A DNA stretch of 64,000 bases from NCBI RefSeq assembly GCF_950295315.1, contig NC_080168.1:72458553-72522552 (forward strand), given 5' to 3'. Below are positions 20,877-32,777 of this stretch, piece by piece. The notes beneath the pieces were generated by a model, which saw only the letters and a program-made list of their open reading frames with translations, was not told the origin of the DNA and ran no database searches. Position 1 is the first letter of the stretch. The number at the start of each line of letters is the position of its first letter. The translations under genes and the position numbers were made by a program. Origin of the DNA: Erinaceus europaeus. Taxonomy: Eukaryota > Chordata > Mammalia > Eulipotyphla > Erinaceidae.

Positions 20877-23800
20877 CAGCTATTCTCATATCTGACATGA
20901 TAGATTTTAAAATAGATAAGATTAAAAAAGATAGGGATGGACACTACTTAATGCTCAGAGGATCAGTCGATCAAGAGGACTTAACAATTATTAACATCTA
21001 TGCACCCAATGAGAAGCCATCTAAATACATCAAACTTCTACTGAAAGAGCTACAGCAATATATTAACAGCAACACAGTCATAGTAGGGGACTTCAACACC
21101 CCACTCTCTCAACTTGACAGATCATCCAGGCAAAAAGTCAATAAAGACATAAGGGAGCTAAATGAAGAGATAGATAAACTAGAACTATTGGACATTTTCA
21201 GAGTCATTCATCCCAAGAAACTGGAATACACATTCTACTCATGTCCACATGGGTCATTCTCAAGGATAGACCATATGTTAGGCCACAAAAGACAGCATCA
21301 GTAAGTTCAAGAGCATTGAAATCATCCCAAGCATCTTCTCAGACCACAGTGGAATTAAACTAACACTTAACAATCAACAAAAGACGAGTAATAATAGTCC
21401 CAAAATGTGGAAGCTCAACAGTACACTTCTTAACAACTTCTGGGTCAAAGAGGAAATAAAGAAAGAAATCAAAATGTTTCGAGAGTTCAATGAAAATGAA
21501 GACACAAGCTATCAAAATATTTGTGACATAGCTAAGGCAGTATTGAGAGGGAAGTTCACAGCTATACAAGCACACATTAAGAAACAAGACAAAGCACAAA
21601 TAAACAGTCTGGTTGCACAACTTAAAGACCTAGAAGAAGAACAAAGGAACCCTAAAGCAAGCAAAAGGACAGAAATCACTAAAGTTAGAGCAGAAATAAG
21701 TAACACTGAGAATAGGAAAACCATACAAAAGATCAATGAAAGTAAATGCTGATTCTTCAAAAGAGTGAACAAAATTGACAAACCTTTAGCCAGACTCACA
21801 AAACAAAAAAGGGAGAAGACCCAAATAAATTGGATAGTAAATGAAAGAGGAGATATCACAACAGACACCGCAGAAATTCAACATATCATGCGAGGCTTCT
21901 ATGAACAACTATATGCGACCAAGCTAGAGAACCTGGAAGAAATGGACGATTTCCTAGATATTTACCAACTCTCAAAACTAAGTAAAGAGGAAGTGGATAA
22001 CATGAACAGGCCCATCACAGCTAATGAAATTGAAACAGTTATCAAAAATCTCCCTAAAAATAAAAGTCCTGGACCAGGTGGTTTTACAAATGAATTCTAC
22101 AGAACCTTCAAAGAAGGACTAATACATCTACTTTTAAAAGTCTTCCAGAAGATTGAAGACACTGGAATACTCCCTGCCAGCTTCTATGAAGCCAACATCA
22201 CCCTGATACCAAAAGCAGACAGGGACACAACCAAAAAAGAAAACTACAGACCAGTATCTCTGATGAACATAGATGTGAAAATATTGAACAAAATTCTAGC
22301 CAACTGGATATAGCAATATATTAAAAAGATTATTCATCATGACCAAGCTGGGTTTATCCCAGGCATGCAAGGTTGGTTTAATATACGTACATTAATCAAT
22401 GTGATCCACCACATCAACAAAAGCAAGACCAAAAACCACATGGTCATATCAATAGATGCAGAGAAAGCCTTTGACAAAATACAACATCCCTTTATGATCA
22501 AAACACTACAAAAAATGGGAATAGATGAAAAATTCAAGATAGTGAGTCTATATATAGCAAACCTACAGCCAACATCATAATCAATGGTGAAAAACTAGAA
22601 GCATTTCCCCTCAGATCAGGTACTAGCAGGGCTGCCCACTATCACCACTACTATTTAACATAGTGTTGGAAGTTCTTGCCATAGCAATCAGGCAGGAGCA
22701 AGGAATTAAAGGGATACAGATTGGAAGAAAAGAAGTAAAACTCTCCCTATTTGCAGATGATATGATAGTATACACAGAAAAACCTAAGGAATCCAGCAAG
22801 AAGCTTTTGGAAATCATCAGGCAATACAGTAAGGTATCAGGCTACAAAATTAATATTCAAAAGTCAGTGGCATTCCTCTAAGCAAACACTAAGTTAGAAG
22901 AAATTGAAACACTAAGTTAGAAGAAATTGAAATCCAGAAATCAATTCCTTTTACCACAGCAACAAAAATAATAAAATATCTAGGAGTAAACCTAACCAAA
23001 GAAACGAAAGATTTGTATACTGGAAATTATGAGTCACTACTCAAGGAAATTGAAAAAGACACAAAGAAGTGGAAAGATATTCCATGTTCATGGGTTGGAA
23101 GAATTAACATCATCAAAATGAATATACTGCCCAGAGCCATCTACAAATTTAATGCTATCCCCCCTCCCATCAAGATCCCAAGCACATTTTTTAGGAGAAT
23201 AGAACAAATGCTACAAATGTTTATCTGGAACCAGAAAAGACCTAGAATTGCCAAAACAATCTTGAGAAAAAAGAACAGAACCGGAGGCATCACACTCCCA
23301 GATCTCAAATTGTATTACAGGGCCATTGTCATCAAAACTGCTTGGTACTGATAGATACACTGACCAGTGGAATAGAATTGATAGCCCAGAAGTGAGCCCC
23401 CACACCTATGGACATCTAATCTTTGACAAAGGGGCCCAGACTATTACATGGGGAAAGCAGAGTCTCTTCAACAAATGGTGTTGGAAACAATGGGTTGAAA
23501 CATGCAGAAGAATGAAACTGAACCACTATATTTCACCAAATACAAAAGTAAATTCCAAGTGGATCAAGGACTTGGATGTTAGACCAGAAACTATCAGATA
23601 CTTAGAGGAAAATATTGGCAGAACTCTTTTCCGCATACATTTTAAAGACATTTTCAATGAAACGAATCCAATTACAAAGAAGATTAAGGCAAGTATAAAC
23701 CTATGGGACTACATCAAATTAAAAAGTTTCTGCACAGCAAAAGAAACCACCACTCAAATCAAGAGACCTCTCACAGAATGGGAGAAGATCTTTACATGCC

Positions 23801-24417
23801 ATACATCAGACAAGAGTTTAATAACCAACATATATAAAGAGTTTGCCAAACTCAACAACAAGAAAACATATAAACCCATCCAAAAATGGGGGGAGGACAT
23901 GGACAGAATATTCACCACAGAAGAGGTCCAAATGGCCGAGAAACATATGAAAAAATGCTACAAGTCTCTGATTGTTAGAGAAATGCAAATGAAGACAACA
24001 ATGAGATACCACTTCACTCCTGTGAGAATGTCATACATCAGAAAAGGCAACAGCAGCAAATGCTGGAGAGGTTGTGGGCTCAAAGGAACTCTCCTACACT
24101 GCTGGTGGGAATGTCAATTGGTCCAACCTCTGTGGAGAACTATCTGGAGAACTCTCAGAAGGCTAGAAATGGACCTACCCTATGATCCATTTCCTCTCCT
24201 GGGGATATAGCCTAAGGAACCCAACATATCCATCCAAAAAGATCTGTGTGCACATATGTTCTTGGCAGCACAATTTTTAATAGCCAAACCTGGAAGCAAC
24301 CCAGGTGTCCAACAACAGATGAGTGGCTGAGCAAGTTGTGGTATATATATACACAATGGAATACTACTCAGCTGTAAAAAATGGTGAATTCACCATTTTC
24401 ACCTGATGTTTCATGGA
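20877..24417 (+). pseudogene. L1 ORF2 of the older element, right part, decayed
   Basis: It resumes the endonuclease after the insertion and continues through RT (FADDM near 22755) and the Cys region (C-x3-C-x7-H-x4-C near 24060-24112). Lesions include a shift near 21290, a TGA at about 21750, a TAG near 22313, lost bases around 22545 and 22627, a duplicated AACACTAAGTTAGAAGAAAT block near 22885-22930, an insertion at 23162 and a loss near 23350. Each is visible by comparison with the inner L1. Confidence 0.9.
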
Positions 24418-24741
24418 CCTTGAAAAATTCACGTTAAGTGAAATGAGTCAGAAACAGAAGGATGAATATGGGATGACCTTACTCTCTGGCAGAATTTAAA
24501 AAACAAGATCAGAAGAGAAAATACAAATTGAACCTGAACTGGAATTTGCATATTGCACCAAAGTAAAAGAATCTGGGGTGGGTGGGTTGGGGGGAGAATA
24601 CAGGTCCAAGAAGGATGACAGAGGACCTAGTGGGAGTTTTATTGTTATATGGGAAACTGGGGAATGTTATGCATGTACAAACTATTGTATTTACTGTTGA
24701 ATGTAAAACATTAATTCCCTAGTGAAGAAGATGAAGAAGAC

Positions 24742-25390
24742 TCATTGCATAAATTACAATCATTCAAAATATGAAGACTGAAGCTACGGTAAAGACTTCT
24801 TTACCTGTGGGGATGATACTAAAAGTCAAATCCCCAGATCCTTGTTTTCAGCTGTCAGGTCTACAGGATTCCAGCTGCCTTATGCCTTATACAGAGGAAT
24901 GTTGCATCTGGAACTTGTGAGACCCTTCAGTGCAAATCAGGGAAGGCCTTGAGTATGTATGGCCGGTCCTGTGAGCTTTTTTTTTTGTTATTTGCTTATT
25001 AATGCACATGTGGGTAAATATCTGTATGTCTGACAAAATTTTATTAGGTACATGTTCTTTTGAAGGAGGGTTTGTGGATTATTTAATTTTACTCTGGCAA
25101 AACTTCTTTGGCAGCTCTTGTTAACAACCAAAAAGAAGAAAAAAGACTTTCAAAGTTGTGCATGAACAGTTCTACAGGTCATCCTGCCTCCATGTGTCAA
25201 TGAATGAGTAATTACAATGATTATTCATAGCAGTATTTCTTTCCTGGGGAGCTCACTGTGCTCAGAATTATGAGGGCATCTCTGTCTCTTGAGATTATAT
25301 ATAAAAAAATAGAAATATAAAACATATTCATTAGTTAAAATCCCATCTCAGTTAATTTGATTTGAATAAAAATTTTTACTAATTATAAAA
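24742..25390. other. Large-intron DNA, nothing recognised
   Basis: AT-rich single-copy-looking sequence between the L1 nest and the next SINE. No open frame of note. Confidence 0.45.
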
Positions 25391-25391
25391 T

Positions 25392-25646
25392 TTTTAAAAA
25401 TTAATTTATTTTCCCTTTTTGCTGTCCTTGTTTTTTATTGTTGTTGTTACTGATGTCATTGTTGTTAGATAGGACAGAGAGAAATGGAGAGAGGAAAGGA
25501 AGATGGGGAGATAAAGACCTGTCTCACCATCTGTGAAGTGACTCCCCTGCAGGTGGGGAAGCAGGGGCTTGAACTGGGATCCTTACACCAGTCCTTAAAC
25601 TTTGTGCCATGTGTGCTTAAGCCGCTGTGCTACTGCCCAACTCCCA
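25392..25646 (-). mobile_element. tRNA-derived SINE
   Basis: Reverse copy with GCTACTGCCCAACTCCC and GGGGCTTGAACTGGGATCC. Confidence 0.9.
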
Positions 25647-25839
25647 ATATGTTACACCTTTAAAGAGTTCAGTTCTATTAGCTAACTAGTTTAAATTATC
25701 ACTGACTTCCAGATGTAATTCCTATTTTATTTTGAAACTTAAACTTTTTTTTTGCAACTAGCAACTCTAGAATCAGAATCAGTGTCTATCTTCCTCCATT
25801 ACTTTTTTTCCTTCCTCCTCCTCCTTCTTCCTTTTCTGC

Positions 25840-26152
25840 TTCTAGAGATTTTTGTGCCTTTGTGATTCCAGCACTCCTGGTAGACTCCTCCCCTCTTTTT
25901 AAATTTATTTTCCCTTGTTGTTGTAATTATTATTGTTGTTGCTATTGATGTCGTTGTTAGGACAGAGAGAAATGGAGAGAGGAGGGGAAGACAGAAGGGG
26001 GAGAGAAAGACAGACACCTGCAGACCTGCTTCACCACTTGTGAAGCGACTCCCTTGCAGGTGGAAAGCCTGGGGCTCAATCTGGGATCCTTACACTGGTC
26101 CTTGCACTTTGTGCCATGTGTGCTTAACCTGTTGTGCTACTGCCGGACTCGA
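25840..26152 (-). mobile_element. tRNA-derived SINE, long form, with internal loss
   Basis: Reverse copy. The 3' module (TTGTGATTCCAGCACTCCTGG) is diverged while the head (GCTACTGCCGGACTCG) is well kept. Confidence 0.85.
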
Positions 26153-26156
26153 CCCC

Positions 26157-26290
26157 CGCCCCCTTTTTTTTTTTACCAGAGCACTGTTCAGCTCTGGTGT
26201 ATGGTGGTGCAGGGATTGAACCTAGGACTATGGAGCCTCAAGTAGGAGAGTTTGTTTGCATAACCATTATGCTATCTACCCCCCACCCCC
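26157..26290 (-). mobile_element. SINE, 'GGTTATGCAAA' head type
   Basis: Reverse copy: ACCAGAGCACTGTTCAGCTC at the tail side and GCATAACCATTATGCTATCT at the head side. Confidence 0.82.
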
Positions 26291-26332
26291 ACTCTGCCTG
26301 GCTCCCCTCCATTTTATCTTCCTTTTTCTATC

Positions 26333-26650
26333 AGAGTACTACTCAGCAATAAAAAGATCATATTGTGTCCTTAGTGATAAAATGGATGGAACTGGAGATT
26401 ATGCTTACTGAAGTGGAGGTAAAGATCAACTACAGAATGTTTTTACTCATGTGGAATATAGAGATTTGAATTCATAAAGATGAAAAAAAAAGTCAACCCA
26501 TATCTAAGACTGTGAGAGAACTATAGTGGTTACTATAAAGGATTGGGAGTGGAGAAACAGACCTTTAGCGGTAAAAGCAGTGTGAAAATATACTCCTATT
26601 AACTTATAATTTTATATATCACTATTAATTCAGTATGTCAGGGGTAAATA
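26333..26650 (+). mobile_element. Old L1 3' fragment
   Basis: It begins at ORF2 codons for the Y-Y-S-A-I-K motif (TACTACTCAGCAATAAAAAG), then ATGGATGGAACTGGAG and a diverged 3' UTR with TATATCACTATTAATTCAG. Confidence 0.78.
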
Positions 26651-27180
26651 TATTTAATATTTCAAGTTCTTTAACTGCCTAGATTTTAGTTGTGAGTATA
26701 TATTCTTTGGTCTAAATAATTTTCAAATTTAAAAGCTGACTGAACTCTGACACTGTGCTTAAATTGTTTAAGTAGTTGTAAAAATACATATATTTTTTTC
26801 TTTAAATACCTAAGTTACCTACAACCTTAGACCAGATAGGACAAAATTGCTTGGTCTTGTCAGTATTTAAGATATTGCTATTAATAGATATCCTTAAATG
26901 GCATGGTAACGTCATGTACATTACTGTAAATTCTAACCATTGGCATTTCAAAGAAAAACAAGCTCCCAATGAATGCAGTTAGAGCTACTGCCATTTTAAC
27001 CTTTCCCATTCTCTTTAAAATCTGTATTTATTTTCCTAGTCCTACAACCTCTGGGACTTTGCTTATATTACTTAATTTCTCTTGTCCTGCTCTCTTAGCC
27101 TGTTAAACTGCCTTTATTGATTTCAATTAAATCAATGCTATCAATGGCACTATGTCAAGTTATGTTGCTACTGCTTTATT
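26650..27180. other. Large-intron DNA, nothing recognised
   Basis: No repeat landmark or coding signal seen. Confidence 0.4.
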
Positions 27181-27184
27181 GCTG

Positions 27185-27832
27185 TGGATTTCCTAGCTTC
27201 TTTCCAATTTAAGGTTCCTATCCTCATCTGCTCTATTCCTATTCTTTAGTTCCTGTTAAACATTTTGTCCTGCTTTATATCTTACTACCTTACAGCCACA
27301 AAGATGCAAATGCTACTATGATTTCATACTGGGCAGGTAACCTCACCAGTGTGTCCTGGCACCTCACCTCTCTAGAGCCCTGCCCCTCTAGGGAAGGTAG
27401 AAACAAGCTACGGGTATAGATCAACCTGTCAAAATCCATGTCCAGTGGAGAAGCAGTTACAGAACTCCCACCTTCTGCATCACAAAAAAATTTGGTACAT
27501 ACTCCAACAGAGGTAAGTGATATAGGGAAAGATGACTAAAGGGCTCTGAACCCCAGTTCCACCACGACTCAAAGTATTTGCCACCTGGAAAACACCAGAG
27601 GAAGCCAGATACTATTTATCTTATCTGAGAGAGAAGAGGAAAAAAGGAAGGACACTCAAAAGTATTAAGTAGGTGTAGGGGTGACTTAGAAAATGAAGGC
27701 AGGAAAAGCTATCAAGGGAGTGGATGGGATACAGAGTTCTGGAGGTGGGAATTATGTGGAGTTGTTCCTCTCTTATCCTATGGTTTTGTCAGTTTCCTTT
27801 TTATAAATAAATAAATAAATAATAAAAAAGTG
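27185..27832 (+). repeat. Unnamed A-tailed repeat family, copy 4
   Basis: Landmarks are CCTGTTAAACATTTTGTCCT, TGTCCAGTGGAGAAGCAGTT, GGGAATTATGTGGAGTTGTT and a terminal (ATAA)n tail at about 27805-27828. Confidence 0.78.
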
Positions 27833-27849
27833 AATAAGAAAGACAGATA

Positions 27850-28240
27850 TAATAGTTTTAGATATAAAATCAACCTGTATAGACCTATAAAATCAATGAC
27901 CTTGGGGGAACTACTGCAGTTTTCTATGGAGGGAATGGGGACACAGAAATCTGGTGGTGGGAATGGCAGGGAATTATGCTCTTATAATCTTATAATTTTG
28001 GAAATCAATATTAAGTCACTAGTAAAAATATTAATCTCAGAAAAGAAAATAATAATTGAAACACATGAACTAAAAAAAAAAAGTAGCCAAGCTTCCACTA
28101 AGACTTTGTCAAAACTATGGTGGTCATGCTGGGTGGTGGGGGGATCAGATAACTGTGGTAGTTGTGTTGTGGAACTATACCCCTATAATCTTCTGAGCAT
28201 GTAAATCATTAAATTACTAATAAAAATAAATAAAAGGTAT
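27850..28240 (+). repeat. Two further L1-like 3' tails in tandem
   Basis: The first ends near 28080 (GGTGGTGGGAATGGCAGGGA, AATCAATATTAAGTCACTAG). The second is 28082-28240 (AGCTTCCACTAAGACTTTGT, TAAATCATTAAATTACTAAT). Both end A-rich. Confidence 0.65.
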
Positions 28241-28516
28241 TAACATTATCCTCCCATAAACTTCAGTTGATGACAGATCTGGTTACCACATTCAAAATCT
28301 AATAATCTATAGTAAATATTAACTAAGATTTATTTAGCAATAGTTAGTGACTCACATTGCTAGAAGAAATTAATTTTTGGCAACACTGATACGTCAGTGA
28401 TGATATCCAGGCTTTTGTCAACAAAAACCATAAATTCAAATATTTATGCAGCACCTATAGGTTTTTAAGAAAATGTTAAATAGTGAAGTGATAAATAGCT
28501 CAGATATTAAAAAATC

Positions 28517-28655
28517 GGGGGGGGGGAGCAAAATAGCTCATTTGTATAGTGTGACTCAGGTTCAAGCCTGACCCCCTGACTGCACTGAGGTAAGCTTCAG
28601 GGTTGTAGTTTCTTCTCCTCTGCCCTCCCTCTGTCTGTTTCAAAAAATCTGCCTA
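28517..28655 (+). mobile_element. Diverged tRNA-derived SINE
   Basis: GGGGGAGCAAAATAGCTCA head and GGTTCAAGCCTGACCCC B-box. It lacks the usual GAAGCAGG body. Confidence 0.6.
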
Positions 28656-28698
28656 GAGTGAATAAATCAATTCGGTAGCCATTTTACGAATAACATTT

Positions 28699-28981
28699 TT
28701 TTTTGGCTTCCAGGATTTTAGTTGGGGCTCAGTGTCTGCATTACAAATTCACTGCACCTTGGCAATCATTTTTTCTACTGTTGTTGTTGGCTAGGACAGA
28801 GAGAAATTGAGGAGGGAAAGACAGAGAGGAGAGAAAGATAAGACACCTGCAGACCTGCTTCACCACTTGTGAAGTGATCCTTCTGCAGGTGGGGAGTCAG
28901 GGGCTGGAACCCCCTGACTTGCGTGGGTCCTAGCACTTTGTACTATGTGTGCTTATCCAGGGTGCTACTGCCTGGCTCCCT
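28699..28981 (-). mobile_element. tRNA-derived SINE, long form
   Basis: Reverse copy from GGCTTCCAGGATTTTAGTTG to GCTACTGCCTGGCTCCC. Confidence 0.88.
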
Positions 28982-29030
28982 AACAAATATTTTAATGACA
29001 GATAGACAGTCAAACAGACACACATATACA

Positions 29031-29152
29031 TTTCCAAGCCAGAGCACTGATCAGTTCTGGGCTTATAGTAGTGCTGGAGACTGAACCTGGGACTTTGGAA
29101 CCTCAGGTATGACAGTCTTTCCCATAACCATCATGTTACATCTCCAATCCCG
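29031..29152 (-). mobile_element. SINE, 'GGTTATGCAAA' head type
   Basis: Reverse copy with GCCAGAGCACTGATCAGTTC and CATAACCATCATGTTACATC. Confidence 0.78.
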
Positions 29153-29167
29153 ACAAAAATGATTTTA

Positions 29168-29308
29168 AAAGATTCATTTATTTAATGAGACAGTGAGCTA
29201 GCAATGGAGTATCATTTCAGAGTGTGCAGTACTAAGGATCAAACTTGGGATCTTATACATTCAAGTCTAAACAATCTTCCCTTCTTCTAACTCACATCCC
29301 TACCCCAT
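29168..29308 (-). mobile_element. Old SINE remnant
   Basis: TTTATTTAATGAGACAGTGAG and GATCAAACTTGGGATCTTAT suggest a degraded reverse SINE; boundaries are uncertain. Confidence 0.5.
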
Positions 29309-29601
29309 TGTTTGTCTTACTCAAATCAGACTACATTTCTAAGTGCTTTTCCTCAGTGGAGAGTCATGGAAGAGAACTTCAGCTTATTTTCAAGTGGCTA
29401 TATGGTTGAGAAGTCTCTAGTAGCATGAAACATTGCTACATTACAGATCTTTGCCATTCAACTGTATATAGCATCCTGCTTTACACTGCTGTCTCAGTTT
29501 TGGTTACTGTTCTCAGACTTGTCTGCATGTTCCAGTAAAATAAAGTTGTCAACTCCTATTTTCAGATTCTCAGTCAGCCTTCCCACCACATCTTGCCATA
29601 C

Positions 29602-29835
29602 TATTACCAGAGATTCTCAGAGAGAGGGAGCACATTGAGGCTTTAATGCAGGAAGCAGTGTTTATTATGCAGTGTTTATTATGCTGGCAGACCCCAGCTG
29701 AACTCATGTCTACAAAAGGCTGAGCCCCTGAGCACAATAGCCTTGCTCTTTTATGCAGGTATCAACTTTCCTATAGTTACTCATAGCAACAAGCTAAGGT
29801 TACTTTTTCTTTTTAAATCATCTTACTGGGATTAG
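29602..29835 (-). mobile_element. Possible old LTR with duplicated polyA signal
   Basis: Read on the minus strand it has CATAATAAACACTG twice in tandem, then GCATTAAAGCCTCAATGTG and TGAGAATCTCTGG, an arrangement like the R-U5 end of an ERV LTR. I cannot fix the 5' end or a target duplication. Confidence 0.45.
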
Positions 29836-29844
29836 GGCAATGGT

Positions 29845-30105
29845 ATAGTTCAGTTATTAACACATGGGTACATTTTTTTCATCTCTCCATGACAGAGGTT
29901 TGGAAAACATTCTCACCCCCCAATTTAGGTATTTTTCCCTCCATCATGCACAAAGATCCCAATGCTCTTTTTTAAAAATTAAAAAAAAAACTATTAGTGA
30001 TTTAATAATTTAATAATGACTGACAAAATTATGGGATAAGAGGGGTTCAATTCAGTTACTTCCACCAGAGTTCCCTATCCTATCTCCTTTATTGGAAGGT
30101 TCCCC
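29845..30105 (-). repeat. Repeat pair: block shared with 63225-63355, and unnamed family tail
   Basis: 29845-29965 shares ACAxGGGTACATTTTT and CTCACxCCCCAA with 63225-63355. 29975-30105 is the reverse of the unnamed family tail (ATGGGATAAGAGGGGTTCAA). Confidence 0.6.
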
Positions 30106-30109
30106 CCCC

Positions 30110-30824
30110 CCTTTTTTGCCTCCAGTATTATCACTAGGTCTGTTGGTATGCATGAGACCCCTTCTGTTTCATTTGGTTTAAATCCCCCCTGCTTAACACG
30201 ATTCTATTTACATAACCACTTCATTCTATTTACATAACCTCTGTTAACAAGCACCACCCTCCCTCCAGGGCATTAGTGGTTCAGTGATAGAATTCTCGCC
30301 AGCTCCACCCCCTCTCCTTGTCACATCCTGATCCTCTCCTTGTCACACTCTGATTTTCACCAGTCACTTTTCTCTCCACCCTCTCTATGTCACATCCTGT
30401 TTCCACCCTACTTGGCAAGTATATATAAAGACAGCATTGTGAGTTTTAGGGTACTTGAGTTTAGCTTAGCTCAGCTTAGATTGTGCTGCGTCCTGCATGA
30501 ATAAAGAGATACTGCCTACAGCTCAACCATGAGTCCCTGGTCATCCGTTACCCGCCCGTGAAGCCAGCCTGGCGAAAACAACAGGTCTCAGTGCCAGCAC
30601 TATGAATCCATTGCTCTTGGAGGCCATTTTTCAGGACAGAGAAAAATTGAGATGGCAGGGGGAGATAGAGAGGGAGAGTGACAGAGGGATGGACATCTGC
30701 TTCACCTCTTGTGAAAGGATCCCCCTGTAGGTGGGGAGCCAGGGGCTCAAAGCGGGATCCTTGTGCAGATCCTTGCACTTTGTACTATGTGTGCTTAACC
30801 TGGTGCACCACCACCCAGCCCCCA
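30110..30824 (-). mobile_element. SINE, long form, split by a solo LTR
   Basis: The 3' module begins at 30110-30140 (TTGCCTCCAGTATTATCACT), is interrupted by the LTR at 30141-30583, and resumes at 30584 (TCTCAGTGCCAGCACTATGA), ending at CACCACCCAGCCCC. Removing the LTR and one GGTC restores a normal SINE. Confidence 0.9.
30141..30583 (+). mobile_element. Solo ERV-type LTR, 443 bp, TSD GGTC
   Basis: It begins TGTTG and ends CAACA (perfect inverted termini) and is flanked by GGTC at 30137-30140 and 30584-30587. It holds a TATA box (ATATATAAAG near 30420) and a polyA signal (AATAAA at 30500). A four-base duplication is usual for gamma-type, class I ERVs. No internal retroviral genes are present, so it is a recombined solo LTR. 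Confidence 0.88.
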
Positions 30825-30865
30825 GGTTCCCTACTCTTTATCCCTTTGGGAGTATGGACCAAAAT

Positions 30866-31085
30866 TCTTTTTTTTTTTTTTTTAATATTTTTATTACTGA
30901 TAGAGGCAGAGAGAAATTGAGAGGGGAGGGGGAACTAGAGAAGGAAAGAGACAGAAAGACAACTGCTGCCCTACTTTACCACTCATGAAGCTTTCTCCCC
31001 TGCAGGTGGAGACCAGGCTCTTGAACCCAGGTCCTTGTGTACTATAATGTGTGCACTTAACCAGGTGCCCCACCACCTGGTCTCT
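30866..31085 (-). mobile_element. tRNA-derived SINE, 'CACCTGG' head type
   Basis: Reverse copy with a T-run tail side, GGTGGAGACCAGGCTCTTG and CCACCACCTGGTCTC head. Confidence 0.88.
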
Positions 31086-31089
31086 GGGC

Positions 31090-31860
31090 CAAAATTCTTC
31101 ATGGGGTGCAGATGGTACCCTAATCCATCTTTCTAGTCCTATTCTCTTTTTTATGTATTTATTCCCTTTTGTTGCCCTTTTTAAAAAATTGATGTAGTTA
31201 TTACTGTTGTTGATGTCATCGTTGTTGGATAGGACAAAGATAAATGGAGAGAGGAGGGGAACACAGAGAGGGGGAGAGAAAGATAGACACCTGTAGACCT
31301 GCTTCACCACCTGTGAAGCAACTCCCCTGCAGGTGGGGAGCTGGGGGCTCGAACCGGGATCCTTCGCCTGTCCTTGCGCTTTGTACCACCTGTGCTACCG
31401 TCCAACTCCCTCTAGTCCTTAACTATGACACCATCTTCCCAGACAATATTTTTAGCCCACCTAGCTATCAAGCTCAGGCAAAAACTATTAAAGTCATAGT
31501 CCCCTCCCTTAGAATATACCTAAAATAGAGTTCCTAGCTTCTTCCCACATGAAAACCCTTAGTTCCATCTGCTCTATTCTTATCTTTAGGTTCCCTATTA
31601 TTTTATTTTTTTTAGGTTCCTGATTATTAAACAATTTGTCCTGCTTTATATCTTACACCTAGTTGCAGACCATGACGCCCTTCTGACTTCCTGGGGCAGA
31701 TGACCTGACCAATTTTCCTGGACCCTCCCCTCCCCAGAGCCCTATCCCACTAGGGAAAGACAGAAATAGGCTGGGGTTATGGATTGACCTGCCAACATCC
31801 ATGTTCAGTGGAGAAACAATTACAGAAGCCAGACCTTCCACCTTCTGCAGGTTATTTTTT
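31090..31860 (+). repeat. Unnamed A-tailed repeat family, copy 5, split by a SINE
   Basis: 31090-31140 and 31411-31855 join into one copy (CAGAxTGGTACCCTAATC, GACACCATCTTCCCAGACAA, TGTTCAGTGGAGAAACAATT, CCACCTTCTGCAG). The 3' end after 31855 is missing. Confidence 0.78.
31141..31410 (-). mobile_element. tRNA-derived SINE with TSD
   Basis: TSD TCTAGTCCT at 31132-31140 and 31411-31419. Reverse copy with GGGCTCGAACCGGGATCC, inserted into the unnamed repeat. Confidence 0.93.
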
Positions 31861-32357
31861 CTTTTGTGTATACAGAGAGTACAACTTGTTTGGGCTATCA
31901 GTAGACTCTTGGGCAGAAGTAGCAGATTCTAAGGCCCCTATTTATGTTGGGAGATGGGGGGGAGATAGACACCATCAGCATTTCTCTTTAACAAAGAGGT
32001 TAACCCTTGCTTTTCTCTTTAAAAGTTAACTGTGCTTGCCTCAATACAAAAGCCTTAAGGGTCCTGGGTCATAGTCTGGCATATTTGCTTGTATTTTGGG
32101 TCTCTAGCAGGAAGCATTCTTGACCATTTCTGTTTAGATTTTAACTCTGTGGCTTTAGTTATGCTATGCTAGTTGCTGTATTTTTAAGATTCTAGTATAC
32201 TAAAAAACTGCCACGTCACTTCCCCAGAATACTTTCAACTTCACTCTCCTTTGCTAACTTAACATATTTATTACTTTTCAAGAAATTCCAGCATATGAAG
32301 TACATTTTATCTCTACCTGATTTTTTCAAGTATTAAAAATATTTAGCAGTTTGAATT
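31860..32357. other. Intron 12, nothing recognised
   Basis: No repeat landmark found. AT-rich. Confidence 0.4.
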
Positions 32358-32374
32358 TTATCTCTATTCTTTTA

Positions 32375-32583
32375 TTTATTTATTATCTTTATTTATTGGA
32401 TAGAGACAGCCAGAAATCGAGAAGGTAGGGGAGATAGGAAGAGAGAAAGAGAGACACCTGTAGACCTGCTTCACCTCTTGTGAAACTTTCCCCTGGGGAA
32501 CTGGGGCTGGGACTGGGGCTGTAACCTGGTTCCTTGAGCACTGTAACATATGTGCTCAACCAGGTGTGCCACCACCTGGTCCC
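32375..32583 (-). mobile_element. tRNA-derived SINE, 'CACCTGG' head type, with 17-bp TSD
   Basis: TSD TTATCTCTATTCTTTTA at 32358-32374 and 32584-32600, about 180 bases from exon 12. Confidence 0.93.
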
Positions 32584-32777
32584 TTATCTCTATTCTTTTA
32601 TACCACTAAGACTTAGGTACTCCAAATTTATTTTTTCTTCTCCTTAAAACCTTAAAATCCACTATATTTTATGAAAATTTCATACTATGTTGGCAAGAAC
32701 TGACAAGAACCTATTCAAAAGGAAAAATATTTAAAATCATATTAAATAATGAGATAATTTACTCAGCTAAAACCTAC

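Larger units (their letters stand above)
12107..24740 (+). mobile_element. Older full-length L1 split by two later insertions
   Basis: An L1 that starts near 12107 (5' UTR with GAGGTGGGGCTACGAACAGC), has ORF1 from 12966 and ORF2 from 14398, and ends near 24740 after GCATGTACAAACTATTGTAT. It is interrupted by an L1 3' fragment (14009-14335) and by a 6.2 kb insertion (14616-20861). Comparison with the inner L1 shows CpG decay in its 5' UTR, a two-base loss in ORF1 and many ORF2 lesions. The tail is degraded (GAAGAAGATGAAGAAGA) and no TSD is obvious. Confidence 0.93.
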
